DNA of 64,000 bases from Corydoras sp. C115 (taxonomy: Eukaryota; Chordata; Actinopteri; Siluriformes; Callichthyidae). Positions within the stretch are counted from its first letter, which is position 1. Every line of letters begins with the position of its first letter. Location of the stretch: positions 442,501-506,500 of the forward strand of contig JAFMOC010000059.1 in the NCBI GenBank assembly GCA_019802505.1. Reading direction: 5' to 3'. A program made the translations under genes and the position numbers. The notes below the pieces were generated by a model. It worked only from the letters and a program-made list of their open reading frames with translations, had not been told where the DNA came from and did not search any database. Below, one piece after another: positions 22,887 through 34,195 of this stretch.

Positions 22887-23227
22887 TATATCCATCCATT
22901 ATCTTCTGCTTTATCCTCTATTAGGGTCGTGGGGGAGTTCCCTATGCCCATCCAGGGGAGAACGTGTCGGGCGCTGGGCAGATACACCCAGGACAGGGCG
23001 CCAATCTATGGCTGTGGGCACACACTCATACACTCTATATGGGGCAATTTGGGGAATTCAATTGACTTGATCCATATTTTTGGACTGTGGGAGGAAACCG
23101 GAGAACCCGGAGGAAACCCACGCGGACACGGGGAGAACATGGAAACTTCACCTAGATTGGGATTCGAACCTGGAATTCCTAGCACTCAGAGGAGAACATG
23201 CTAACCACTAAGCCACCGTGCTGCCCT
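22887..23227 (-). mobile_element. V-SINE, full length, with unusually long TSD
   Basis: Flanked by 22-bp direct repeats (22865-22886 and 23228-23249, beginning CACAATTATTACA), with two mismatches. Complete tail, core and head. Confidence 0.95.
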
Positions 23228-23282
23228 CACAATTATTACACGGTGGCATAATCTGTGAAACAAAAATTAAATAAAAATAAAT

Positions 23283-23319
23283 TCTCTCTCTCTCTCGCGC
23301 TCTCTCTCTTTCTCTCTCT
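23283..23319. repeat. (TC)n microsatellite
   Basis: Imperfect TC repeat with a CGCG interruption. Confidence 0.93.
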
Positions 23320-26300
23320 ATAGAAAAAATGCAGAAGTAGTCTAAAATGGCATCCACGGCTAGAGGCCTGTTTACATCCAGCATCAGAGCTTGCACTCAG
23401 TGTTGCACAGCGACAGGTAGGTAACAGTTAGGTACTGCTAATTATATCTCATTAATTCTTCAATCATCAGCAAGTGCGACTCTTATATAAGCAGAAGTTT
23501 GGGGAGTTTGTTGGTCTGGAGCGTTCAATGCTAATGAGAAAAGACATCAGTAATGATTTCACAGATTAGGATACTAAGGACAGAGTCGGATGGAGAATAA
23601 TGATTCACTGTGGTGACCCCTTATGGGAACATCCAAAAAAAAAAGGAGATTATTTAGGTTATTATTGAGTCTGGAGAACCTCAGTGACTATTTCCTTTTA
23701 GAAATACAAATGATACATTCATAAGAGGCTGGGCATTTTAGAATCCCCTAATTACCTACCTGTGGGAGTCACTTGAGAACAACCCTGCAGAAACAGAAAG
23801 AAAATACAGACAAGCTAAACTTTAACATTGCTCAAATATATTTTTCTTTTATTGCACTAATTACTTTTTTTTAATGCACTATTGTAATGGCTTTCATGAT
23901 TTTTACTATTCTGTTAAGCACTTTGAAATGTGCTCTATAACTTGCAAATGTGAGTTTATAAAACAATAAAGACTAAAAAAACTAATTAAACAGGCTCTCA
24001 CATTAGTGCAAGCACCAAGTGAAAGGCTAAAGCAGTCGATGTGATTGTCTGCTGGATGGATTGGTTCTTGAGAGCTTGGCAAAATAAAAAAGAAGCCGAG
24101 TCAGAAGAGTCATGACTGCAGACCTGAGAGGCCGTCAGTCAGTCTGCAGAGATTAAGGCTGGGGAGCGGAAAAATTACCAGACAAGCCATCGATAGCTAG
24201 AAACTAACCAATAAAACACAACAGGACTGATTAGAGGAAAGGAAAGACACAAGGAAAAGAACAGAGACAAATTGAACAAAACATAAAAGCCTCAGGAACA
24301 CAAGGAAGGGATACCAAAGCTCCTATGGGTGTAATATTTCATTTCATTTCATAATATTTAATATGTGGATTTTCTCTGTATTGGTTTCCTATATCTATTT
24401 AGGTGACATCCAGTGTGAATTTCTCTGTTTAACAGAACACATGGAAGTGCCTGTTTAATATGAAATCATTTTATTCATCTAGAAAGTTATCACACTTGAT
24501 ATAATAAGTCATTGGATTATGTGAATGTATTTAAGACTTGTGTTGGATTTTATATCTACATCCATTTTATAAACTAAGAACATATACTCATTGTGAAATG
24601 CTGATGAATATGGCCTCTTGTTATGTACAGTAGTTTTGGGGGTGATTGTGGGCATGCCACAACCACGAGAGAGAAAACCACAATGTGTTTTACTCTCTTG
24701 GTTTGGCATGATATGTCTGAGCACCGCTAAGTGGCAGCTTGTTCAGAGAACTGTAACCATATCGTTGTCCATGTTGTTATATATGTGTTTTACTTAAGGT
24801 GTATTGTTTTTCGGGTTCCCAAACTGTGCTCCTCTATCATAGGATCATAGGTTGGGGTGGGTTTTTAAAAATTTTATCACCTGTCTCTTCTTTTCCCAAT
24901 GTATTGCATCTGATCTTTCTCACTTTTTAAATTTCCCCACTGTGGGACTAATAAAGGAATATCAATCAATCGATGTTACCATACATAACGATACACATGT
25001 GCACATCAGCCCTACTTCTCAAACCAAACATCGGGTGGCACACTACTTTAACATAGTGCACAAACGCATATGCATCCTACACAAAATTTATTATAAAAAA
25101 ATAAAAAATAAAAAAAGGATGTGGCCCTGGAGACCGATGTGGCCCTGGAGACCTTCACCAACCTTTCTGTGTGACTTTTTTTTTTTTTTTTTTTTTACAA
25201 AGTTATTTTAAATAAATCCTGCTTACAGTTCCCATTTGTTTATCTTTTTTTAAAATTTCTGGTCCCTGTTTAGAGTATTTAGAAATAACAATTTTATACA
25301 GCACAACCCGACCCCAATAATGATTACACACTGTTTTAGTACATAATGTATTTGAAAACCTGCTTCCAGGTCTGCAGCCTGAAACTTGTCAGGGTATTTA
25401 AATTCAGGGGTTGGACTTTCTGAGAAACATTAATGTAATAAGCAATAGCATAAGTATAGTAGTAGCATAAGTAATAGCAGCACACCTCAGAGGAGCGGGG
25501 GATTGACACGCACACGGTGTAAAAATACGTGGCTTTGGCCAAAGGAGTGTTAACTAAACAAAAATTTTAATGGCTACAAAAAAAGAACTGAATAAACTAC
25601 AAATTTAGATTTGTTTGGTTTTCCCCAATCTGTGCAACAACATACCACTGTGCCTATTCAGATCATTCAAAACTAACAGGTCTGGATATTTGTGAAGGAT
25701 TAAATAATTTAGAAACATTCAAATAAAAATATATCAGACCACACATGGGAAGTATGAAGTTCAGGGTTTTATGACTGGAAGAACCTGTGGAAATAGACAA
25801 GAACAAGCGGTGATGCAACAAAACTGCAAAAACATACATATATTTAACAGTTTATTACATTTAATCAATATGTTTGCCGTTGCTCACCATCTTTCTTAGT
25901 TGTTTCTGAATTTGCGCGTGTACTGTGCGTGTACATCCTTGCGAAAAACCCTGCCAGTGCAGGAAAGGCAAGAAGGCCAGACTTTTAGTAGAATGTTTTG
26001 CTGAGAAGCATTTGCTAAACATTATACATGTCTAAAGATAAGCGAGATGACTTGGCCAGCATACTAAACTACTTCAGTGTTGGACTCGTGACCAGCGTTT
26101 GCTCCTCTCCACCTGGCTGCAGATTCAGACATGTCACATATCCAGCATTTACACAGTACTTATTATAATAAATTTTAAATAAACGTGTAAGATGTAATGA
26201 ACAATTACAAATGTGCACTTACCACAGCTGAGGTTAAAACCCAATCAGACAAGAAAAAAGCCAGAGACAGTCAAATGTCATTTATACAAGACCTTAATTT

Positions 26301-26541
26301 GTGGAATCACATGATTTAGGATTTAAATCCCCACCCTTTTTGATATCCCTATAACCCAAACACAGAGCAACCTCACCCACCACATATGCTGCATTCTATT
26401 TCCAGGCCTATTTTTAAATTCTTTGTATTTGTATTTTCAATATTGTTGTTTAATTGACATCAACAAAATAATTGTCATTAATCAACAAAAAATAAATAAA
26501 AAAAACATATGGTTTGTTGTCCCATCTGTTGGAATAGTCTA
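23320..26541. other. 3.2 kb nearly repeat-free interval
   Basis: No V-SINE copy occurs here, in contrast to the rest of the window. I see a poly(T) run at 25175-25196, a short LINE-like end near 24925-24965 and a possible CTCTATAACTTGC end near 23925. No gene features. Confidence 0.5.
24920..24970 (+). mobile_element. LINE-type 3' end scrap
   Basis: TTCCCCACTGTGGGACTAAT, then AAAGGAATATC and (AATC)n: a 3' terminus common to fish non-LTR elements. A reversed relative lies at 56225-56295. The family is not certain. Confidence 0.5.
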
Positions 26542-26743
26542 GGGCGGCACGGTGATGTAGTGGTTAGCACGTCTGCCTCTCAGCATTGGGGATCCCATTC
26601 CCTTAAGGGGAACTTAAGTTTCCATGGTCCCTCCATGTCTGTTTCTGTCCACAGTCCAAAAACATGGATTTAAGGGGAATTGACTGCACTAAATTGTCCT
26701 TAATAGAAGTTAAATAGAAGCTGCTTTAAATTGCCCCTAAATA

Positions 26744-26776
<33 letters not shown>

Positions 26777-26866
26777 TGAGTGTGTACCTTTTGCACTAAA
26801 GTTACGGGGGGGGTTCCCCATGTCCATCCAGGGAAGAACATTTTGGGTGCTAGGCAGATACACCGT
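26542..26866. mobile_element. chimeric V-SINE, head plus inverted 3' piece
   Basis: 26542-26790 is a diverged plus-strand V-SINE from head to the TG/AG-rich spacer. 26802-26866 is a reversed 3' fragment (GGGTTCCCCATGTCCATCC). No tail at either end. Confidence 0.78.
26744..26776. repeat. (TG)n(AG)n within V-SINE
   Basis: Expansion of the GTGTGTG spacer of the V-SINE. Confidence 0.9.
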
Positions 26867-26939
26867 AGATAATGACATGAAAATTGGAATTTGTGGCTAA
26901 GCACATAATTGCAACATTTATAAAAACTGAAATAATAAA

Positions 26940-27115
26940 AGAACATTGAGGAAATGACCACAGTCTGTACGATCAAAACACACTTCAAAATGCTCCCAGA
27001 AATGGTTTTAGAAAAAGCAGCAGAGAGTTCTGAAGTGGCCAGCAGTGAATCAAGATCGAAATCCAATAAAAACCGTGGAGAGATCTCAAAACAGCAGATG
27101 GGAGAATATAATATA
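26940..27115 (+). mobile_element. Tc1/mariner transposase relic
   Basis: At about 27026-27070 the plus strand reads RVLKWPAVNQDRNPI, then loses frame before GTGGAGAGATCTCAAAA. Tc1 transposases have VLxWPxxSPDLNPIENLWRDLK, containing the last catalytic acidic residue. Only the C-terminal part is present, with frameshifts. Confidence 0.8.
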
Positions 27116-27540
27116 ATATAATTAAGGAGATATTAAATTTAGCTTCTATCCACCAGGAAATGTGAGTCCTGGGTGCGAGAATCTTTTTCTACATTAAAAT
27201 AAATGACTTCCTGATCCTCCTTGAGGTCTTTAAACACTCCCAGTGTGCTAGGCATACCTTAGAGTTACCCCCCCCTCCCCCCCACCAGCATTACCCACAT
27301 TATCTACAGTAGAAAATAGAGTTTCAAATAATGTGGACTTTGTGGATTTGAGCCTATTTGACAGATCAACCCCAATTTATTTGTCTTAACAGTGAAGAAA
27401 GGCGTTTTAATAACAACAGTGATTGGTTATTGCAATTGTGAGCAAGGGAAACTTATATTTAGGTATGTGGAAGATGCCTTATTTGTTTTTTTTCCATCAG
27501 CTAATTGTTTATGATTTGATTATCAATTATTAACAATTAT
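27116..27540. other. unique DNA with a short shared motif
   Basis: 27400-27470 (AGTGATTGGTTATTGCAATT, then GGGAAACTTATATTTAGG) resembles 58135-58205. The shared stretch may belong to one decayed transposon family. A C-rich run lies at 27270-27285. Confidence 0.4.
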
Positions 27541-27900
27541 CATTCATTCATTCATTCATTCATTATCTCCCGCTTTATCCTCTATTAGGGTCGCAGTGGG
27601 GTTCCCCATGCCCATCCAGGGGAGAACATCTCGGGCGCTGGGCAGATAGACCCAGGACAGGGCGCCAATCCATCGCTGGGCACGCACTCACTCACACAGA
27701 CACACTCTATATGGGGCAATTTTTTTGAGAATTCAATTGACTTGATCCATGTTTTTGGACTGTGGGAGGAAATTGGAGAACCCGGAGGAAACCCACGCAG
27801 ACACGGGGAGAACATGGAAACTCCACCCAGATGGGGATTCGAACCGGGAATCCCTACAGCTGAGAGGCGAACGTGCTAACCACTAAGCCACCATGCCACC
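27541..27900 (-). mobile_element. V-SINE, full length (group A)
   Basis: (CATT)n tail, group A body variants (GCAGTGGGGTTCC, CCAATCCATCGC) and the CACCATGCCACC head. Confidence 0.95.
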
Positions 27901-27923
27901 TAACTTGAGCTTACTTACTGAAA

Positions 27924-28062
27924 TACTGCCCAGCAATAGATTGGTGCCCTGTCCTGGGTGTATCTGCCCAGCGCCCAAAATGTTCTCCTCTGGATGGGCA
28001 ACCCCCCCTTCCTGTGACCCTAGTAGAGGATAAAGTGGAAGATAATGGATGGATGAATGGAT
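27924..28062 (+). mobile_element. V-SINE, 5'-truncated
   Basis: Starts within the GCCCAGCAATAGATTGG block and ends in an (ATGG)n tail. Confidence 0.92.
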
Positions 28063-28164
28063 AATGCTTCTAGATCATTTTTTTCATATGAAAGTGTAAG
28101 TAACATTAGATTATATTTTTAACTGACATAGACATGACTCAAAATGTTACTAAAGTATGGTTCA

Positions 28165-28456
28165 TTTATTAATTCGTCCACTTGTTCTAATTAGGTTCCC
28201 AGGCATGCATTAAGAAAAAGGTACACAGACACATACTCACAAACCATACCACACATCTATACACACTTTCATACCTAGGGGAAATTGTATTAACTCTAAT
28301 TAACCCGACTTATCTATCTTTGAACTTGCAGAGTAAACCAGAGCTCCTGGATGAAACCCAATGAGAGAACATTAAAACTCCACACAGAACAGACCAAGAA
28401 CCATGTTTTTTCCTGTGAGGTGACAATGCTGTCCACTGTGCTACAATGCTGGCCCT
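28165..28456 (-). mobile_element. old V-SINE of a different subfamily
   Basis: The head-proximal part (ACTCCACACAGAACAGACC, then CCTGTGAGGTGACAATGCTG) resembles the DANA/Mermaid arrangement more than the local family. Heavily diverged; boundaries approximate. Confidence 0.6.
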
Positions 28457-28533
28457 CTAATTACAGTACTTGAGTAAATATACTTAATCACTTTCAACCA
28501 GCGTTCACAGCTGGGATCTTTGCCTCTTGCACA

Positions 28534-28710
28534 TAATAGTGGTTAAGGTACTGGATTAAACACCAGTAGGTTGATTGTTCAGGTGACAGCACCATCAATT
28601 TGACATCATTAACCCTTGATTATGTTCCTCAAATCAGAGTTGTTGGATTGTTTTGATGTAATGACCCCTTAAGTTGCTTTGGAATAGGAGCCTTACAAAT
28701 GTAAATGTGG
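28534..28710 (+). mobile_element. L2-tailed tRNA SINE, degenerate
   Basis: GTGGTTAAGGTACTGGATTA (box A-like), a decayed box B and an L2-like end AAGTTGCTTTGGAATAGGAG, then CAAATGTAAATG. Confidence 0.55.
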
Positions 28711-29072
28711 CTAGTGCACAACAAAGGAAGCTTCAGTTTCTGGCAGAGCCTTCAAAGATGTGACTCTAATCCCCATCAGATGAATACTTCTCATTTTCAA
28801 GACACATTTTCTGAAACAGGAAAGAGGATCCCCGAGGGTGCAAAGTTGATTTGTTCCTAAATCTGCCTGATGGTTGATAATTCTACATTAAACTGAAGAT
28901 GTATTGGTTAAATGATTGGTTGTTTAATTCAGATTGAGGAGAATGTGGTAGTTCTGCCATCTTAAAAATCCCATTAACATTAAAACACATGCTGTGTGGC
29001 CAACACCAAGCCTTGTTTTCAGTTTTTATATTGGAATAAGGTATTGACATGAACAACATGTCATATATATGT
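28711..29072. other. unique DNA
   Basis: No repeat or gene recognised. Confidence 0.45.
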
Positions 29073-29431
29073 ATCCATCCATCCATCCATTATCTTCCGC
29101 TTTATCCTCTATTAGGGTCGCAAGGGGGTTCCCCATGCCCATCCAGGGGAGAACGTTTTGGGCGCTGGGCAGATACACTCACGACAGGCGCCAATCTATC
29201 ACTGGGCACACACTCACTCACAGAGGACACACATACAAACACACTCTATATGGGGCAATTTGGAGAACTCAATTGACTTGATCCATGTTTTTGGACTGTG
29301 GGAGGAAACCGAAGAACCCGGAGGAAACCCACACGAACACGGGGAGAACATGGAAACTCCACCCAGATGGGGATTCAAACCGGGAATCCCTAGAACTGAA
29401 AGGAGAACATGCTAACCACTAAGCCACTGTT
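29073..29431 (-). mobile_element. V-SINE, full length (group B)
   Basis: (ATCC)n tail to head, where the terminal GCCGCCC is replaced by TTCC at the border with a tetranucleotide microsatellite. Confidence 0.94.
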
Positions 29432-29560
<129 letters not shown>

Positions 29561-29589
29561 TGCATATATTATAATGTCCACAAAGATTT

Positions 29590-29845
29590 TCTCTATGTTC
29601 CTCAGTTTCGTCCCACTCTCCAAAAAGATGGATTTAAGGTAAATTAAATGCTCTAAATTGCCCCATAAAGAGTGTGTATGTGTGTGTGTCTGTGTGAGTG
29701 AGTGTGCCCAGTGATATATTGGCACCATGTCCTGGGTCTATCTGATCAGAGCCTGAAACTTTCTTCCATGGATAGGAATGGGGAACCCCCGCCCCCAACC
29801 CTAGTAGATGATTAAGCGGAAGATAATGAATGAATGAATTAATGA
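29590..29845 (+). mobile_element. V-SINE, 5'-truncated
   Basis: Begins in the core (TTCTCTATGTTCCTCAGTTTC) and ends with an (ATGA)n tail. Moderately diverged. Confidence 0.88.
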
Positions 29846-30354
29846 ACAAATCAAAGACCCCCTACTGACACCTGACTTTAATCTTGGGGATTGAGAACAC
29901 ATGACTTTTTTTTTGTATAAACCATTGGATTAAACAATGTCCATTAAAGGTGTGAGTTCATTCACACATCAAATACCAACCTCTATGTTGATCTCACCCA
30001 TCTTAAAAATACAGTAACATGTGGCTCAGTAAGCAAAGTGCATGCTCATGTACACCTGAATAGTTTTAAATGTTGTGGAAATGATTGAAGATTGACTGTA
30101 TGCTCTGCTTACTATTGGCTTTATACATCTTATCCTTTCTGTCAATGTGCTAATCAATATGCAACAGCCGCAGAGGGTAAGCGGAACAAACACTGAAATC
30201 TTTATTAAAAAATGAATTCATAAATAAATAAGTGTTTACCAAGAAAGCAAGCAAACATTGTTAGCATGCAGACGTGTTCAACAGCAGTTAATAGAATAAT
30301 AGAATCTAGGTTTAAAGTGTATTTTTGTGTTCATGTTATTTGATTTACACAGAA
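29846..30354. other. unique DNA
   Basis: No repeat or gene recognised. Confidence 0.45.
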
Positions 30355-30640
30355 GTCAACACTTTGTAGCATCATCATTTGCTGCAGTTACAGTTCCAAA
30401 TGGGTCAGGTCTCTATTAGCGTCGCACCTCTATCTAGAGGGATTTTCACACATTTCTACGGGTTGTGTTAAGGTCAATCTTCAAGTCATGCAGCAAATTG
30501 TAAATTGGATTGAGGTTTGGGTTTTGATAAATCCATCCCAACACATTTAAATGGTTTCAATTAAACCACTCTAACAGCTGCCTGTTGTGGTTCAGGGACC
30601 TGCTGGAAGTGAACTTTGTCCTAGTTTGAAATTTCTAAAA
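30355..30640 (-). mobile_element. Tc1/mariner transposase relic
   Basis: The minus strand reads NPNLNPIYNLLHDLKIDL, a decayed form of the Tc1 SPDLNPIENLWxDLK block. It is followed by the family's 3' coding end and the CTGTAACTGCAGCAAATG non-coding stretch. Frame is lost in places and only the 3' part of the element is present. Confidence 0.85.
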
Positions 30641-30741
30641 GATTGAAAACTGTTTTTAGAAGAATTACAATGCATTTGTGGCCATATGCTTTTCCTTTAA
30701 TCCAAACAAGCTTTCCAACCCTGTATGTATCGTACTACAAA

Positions 30742-31301
30742 ATCCATCCATCCATCCATTATCTTCCACTTTATCCTCTGTTAGGGTCGCGGGGGTTTTG
30801 CCATGCCCATCCAGGGGACTGGGCAGATACACCCAGGACAGGGTGCCAATACATCGCTGGGCACACACTCACTCAAACAGACACACACAAACACACTCTA
30901 TATGGGTGTGGTAGCTCAGTGGTTAGGGCATTGGGCTATCAATCTGAAGGTTGGGGGTTCAAATCCCAGGTCCACTGAAGTTACCAATGTGGGTCCTTGA
31001 GCAAGACCCTTAACCCTCATTGCTCCAGGGATGTTGGATTAACCCTGTGCTCACCTTGTAAGTCGCTCTTGATAAAAGCGCCCAATAAATGACCAAATGT
31101 AATGTAAATATGGAGAATTCAATTTGGAGAATTCAATTGACTTGATCCATGTTTTTGGACTGTGGGAGGAAACCGGAGAACCCGGAGGAAACCCATGCAG
31201 ACACGGGAGAACATGGAAACTCCACCGAAATTGGGATTCAAACCGGGAATCCCTAGCACTGAAAGGAGAACGTGCTAACCACTAAGCCACCGGGCCACCC
31301 T
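30742..31301 (-). mobile_element. V-SINE interrupted by a tRNA SINE
   Basis: The V-SINE parts are 30742-30905 (tail to ACTCTATATGGG) and 31110-31301 (core and head). The plus-strand L2-tailed SINE lies between them. This V-SINE therefore predates that SINE insertion. The GAACGTTTCGGGCG block is deleted. Confidence 0.95.
30906..31109 (+). mobile_element. L2-tailed tRNA SINE, full length
   Basis: Box A (TAGCTCAGTGGTTAGGGCA), box B (GGTTCAAATCC at 30956-30966), a conserved body (GAGCAAGACCCTTAACCCTC) and the L2 stem-loop tail (AAGTCGCTCTTGATAAAAGC) with a TGTAA-type end. Inserted in the V-SINE with a short ATATGG duplication. Best-preserved copy in the window. Confidence 0.94.
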
Positions 31302-31442
31302 TACCAGAAAATGTATTTCCATAATAGCCGAAAAATTTAAATTAAATATGTTAGTGATATTTGGCCAAAGAACATTGAACAATGTACACATAAGGTTGTC
31401 CAACAGACAGACAGGAATTTTAAGGGAAACCAGCTGCTGTAT

Positions 31443-31774
31443 TCATTCATTCATTATCTCCCACATTATCCTCTATTAGGGTCGCGGTGGGGTTCCCCAT
31501 GCCCATCCAGGGGAGAACGTCTCAGGCGCTGGGCAGATACACCCAGGACAGGGCGCCAATCCATCGCTGGGCACACACTCATTCACACAGACACACTCTA
31601 AATGGGGCAAGTTTGAGAATTCAATTGACTTGATCCATGTTTTTGGACTGTGGGAGGAAACCGGAGAACCCGGAGGAAACCCACGCAGACACGGGGAGAA
31701 CATGGAAACTCCACCCAGATTGTAATCCCTAGCGCTGAGAGGAGAACATGCTAACCACTAAACCACCGTGCCGC
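31443..31774 (-). mobile_element. V-SINE, near full length (group A)
   Basis: Perfect 13-bp TSD CCAGCTGCTGTAT at 31430-31442 and 31775-31787. Box B is damaged: a deletion joins CCCAGATTG to TAATCCCTAG. Confidence 0.97.
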
Positions 31775-31787
31775 CCAGCTGCTGTAT

Positions 31788-32475
31788 GATATCGCAAAAA
31801 TAAAACAACAACAACCTCAAAATAGAAATACAAGAACTAAATTTGTAAGGTTAAAATAAAGATAAAATAAAAATATAGAGTTAAATGTATACAGTATTAA
31901 AAAACTAAATGATTTAAATTTAAAACAGGCAGTCCAGTTCAGCTGTGCAAAAACACAAACAGATACATGAGATGGATTTGTAATATTTTTCGTGGATTAA
32001 TGTTAGGTCTGAGTGTGTATGTGGGTATTTTTAGTTTACTTTTTTATTATATCAAACTGCTTAATAAAAAAAAGAGTAATAAAAAGTGACATGTTCAGAG
32101 AACTTCAGAACTTTTACTGTTGACTTTTCTCTGCAAATTTTGAGCTTTAATTTTGATATTCCTGTTTCAGTGGGTATCCATTTTTCTGTAGTTGTGTTTA
32201 TTCATCTGTTCAGTACATTTTTTCTGTATTTGGCTCCTCGTTACTGTTAACCTTAAATGAGGGCGGAGTGACATGAACTCAATTCCACATTGTGATTAAT
32301 TTAACATTGTATTGCTTTATTATGGTATTTCACCACTATAACTTTTAACACCATCCACTGTGCACTCTACGGGTGTATAACGAGTTTCTAAGAGGTCTAT
32401 CATCTAGCCCCTCTTATCCATTTGTATGTCTAGAGCATCTGTGTTGTTTACTGTATTTTAATGATTTTAATTGTA
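31788..32475. other. unique DNA
   Basis: AT-rich, A-runs, no repeat or gene recognised. Confidence 0.45.
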
Positions 32476-32488
32476 ATATATAATTCTG

Positions 32489-32830
32489 GGCGGCATGGTG
32501 GCTTAGTGGTCAGCACGTTCGCCTCTCAGCGCTAGGGATTCCCGGTTCGAATCCCAATCTGGGTGGAGTTTCTATGTTCTCCCCGTGTCTGCGTGGGTTT
32601 CCTCCGGGTTCTCCAATTTCCTCCCACAGTCCAAAAACATGGACCAAGTCAATTGAATTCTCAAAATTGCCCCATATATAGTGTGTCTGTGTGAGTGAGT
32701 GTGTGCCCAGCGATGGATTGGCGCCCTGTCTTGGGTCTATCTGCCCAGCGCCCGAGATGTTCTCCCCTGGATGGGCATGGGGAACCCCATCGCGACCCTA
32801 ATAGAGGATAAAGCGGGAGATAATGAATGA
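32489..32830 (+). mobile_element. V-SINE, full length (group A), first of a same-site pair
   Basis: Flanked by ATATATAATTCTG at 32476-32488 and 32831-32843. Group A features: GAGATGTTCTCC and an (ATGA) tail. Confidence 0.97.
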
Positions 32831-32843
32831 ATATATAATTCTG

Positions 32844-33085
32844 GGCGGCACGGTGGCATGTTCGCCTCTCAGCACTAGGGATTTCCGGTTCCGCTAGGGA
32901 ATTCTCCAAATTGGCCCATATAGAGTGTGTTTGTGTGTGTGAGTGAGTGAGTGTGTGCCCAGTGATAGATTGGCACCCTGTCCTGCCTGTATCTGCCCAG
33001 CGCCCGAAACGTTCTCCTCTGGATGGGCATGGGGAACCCCCCCCCCGTGACCCTAATAGAGTATAAAGCGGAAGATAATGGATGG
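32844..33085 (+). mobile_element. V-SINE, core deleted (group B), second of a same-site pair
   Basis: Starts immediately after the middle copy of the 13-bp duplication and is followed by a third copy at 33086-33098. Head and 3' half are present but the core (box B to GATCAAG) is deleted. Group B features: GAAACGTTCTCC and an (ATGG) tail. Confidence 0.96.
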
Positions 33086-33098
33086 ATATATAATTCTG

Positions 33099-33949
33099 TT
33101 TACGCCGCACACTAATCTCCACCTTTGTCATTCTTGGTTCTTTTTACCTCTTGAGGCCTATGCACCAGTGTTTCACAACTGATACATGACACGTGACATA
33201 AGTTCTGAATAGCCAGTACTACTGTATAGTTATAGTTGATTGTGTATATAATTTCATTTCAAAAATAGAAAAAAAAACTAAAATGTAAAACAACATACTG
33301 GCAGTATGTAATCCAGCATCATAATCCAGTCATGGCATGTGAATGGATCCAAGATTAAGTAATGAATTCTTTTGGCTGGTTTCTACAATCAGTTTAATTA
33401 TATTTAGCTACTTAGCGATGACCATTCTAGTAATTATTTAAAGCATTCCCCCCTAATCTTGAGAAAATATTGAGTTGGCTTCTTAGCCTTTTACGACAGC
33501 CAAGAAAAAACCCAGTCCAACATCAATAAGTGTTCACTACTACAATTTAAAAAACAAACTGGTAGCAGGAGCAATACCTTTTGGTGTGTAATTGATTTAA
33601 ATAGGCTTCTGTTGGAATTGTCTTATTGACATTTGCTTATTTGTGCAGTTGTTCCTTCTAATTCTATAACACGCTGACAAACCACTGGAAATCTATAAAG
33701 CTGGTAATGCAAATTTCTCCATCCGTTTTAAAAGCTCAGTCAACTAAGCATTTAAACACCGAATAAGTGTGAATAATTAGAATGTTATCAATACTAGGGT
33801 TAGAACCTACTTTTTTAATATGTAAACATTCTTTTAATTACTTAGGACATTTTTTAGATTCTTATTATAACTATGTGGTTTAGTATTTTAAGCTAATTAT
33901 AATTCATCTGTACATTGTTCTTTGACAATGTGAAAGATAATGAATGAAT
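33099..33949. other. unique DNA
   Basis: No repeat or gene recognised. Confidence 0.45.
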
Positions 33950-34195
33950 CCTTCATTCAAATATTATCTTTCGTTTAATCCTCTACTAGGTTTGCGGCGG
34001 GTTCTCCATGCCCAATCAGGGATGAATGTTGGTCAGAAACCCTACACACACACCCTATATGGGGTGATTTAGAGCATTCAATTCACCTTAAATCCATGTT
34101 TTTGGACTGTGGAGAACATGGAAACTCTGCCTAGATCGGGATTCAAACCTGGATACCCAGCACTGAGAGGCGAATATGCTAACCACAAAGCCGCC
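33950..34195 (-). mobile_element. V-SINE, old
   Basis: Reverse copy with deletions in the 3' region and core. The TATATGGGGTGATTTAGAGC spacer and GATCGGGATTCAAACC box B are recognisable. Confidence 0.82.

Noticed and set aside
32661..33131. 156-codon open frame, the longest in the window
   Set aside because: It runs backwards through two V-SINEs. The same peptide blocks (for example LYPLLGSRWGSPCPSRGE) recur at every V-SINE copy, so it is repeat sequence and not a gene.
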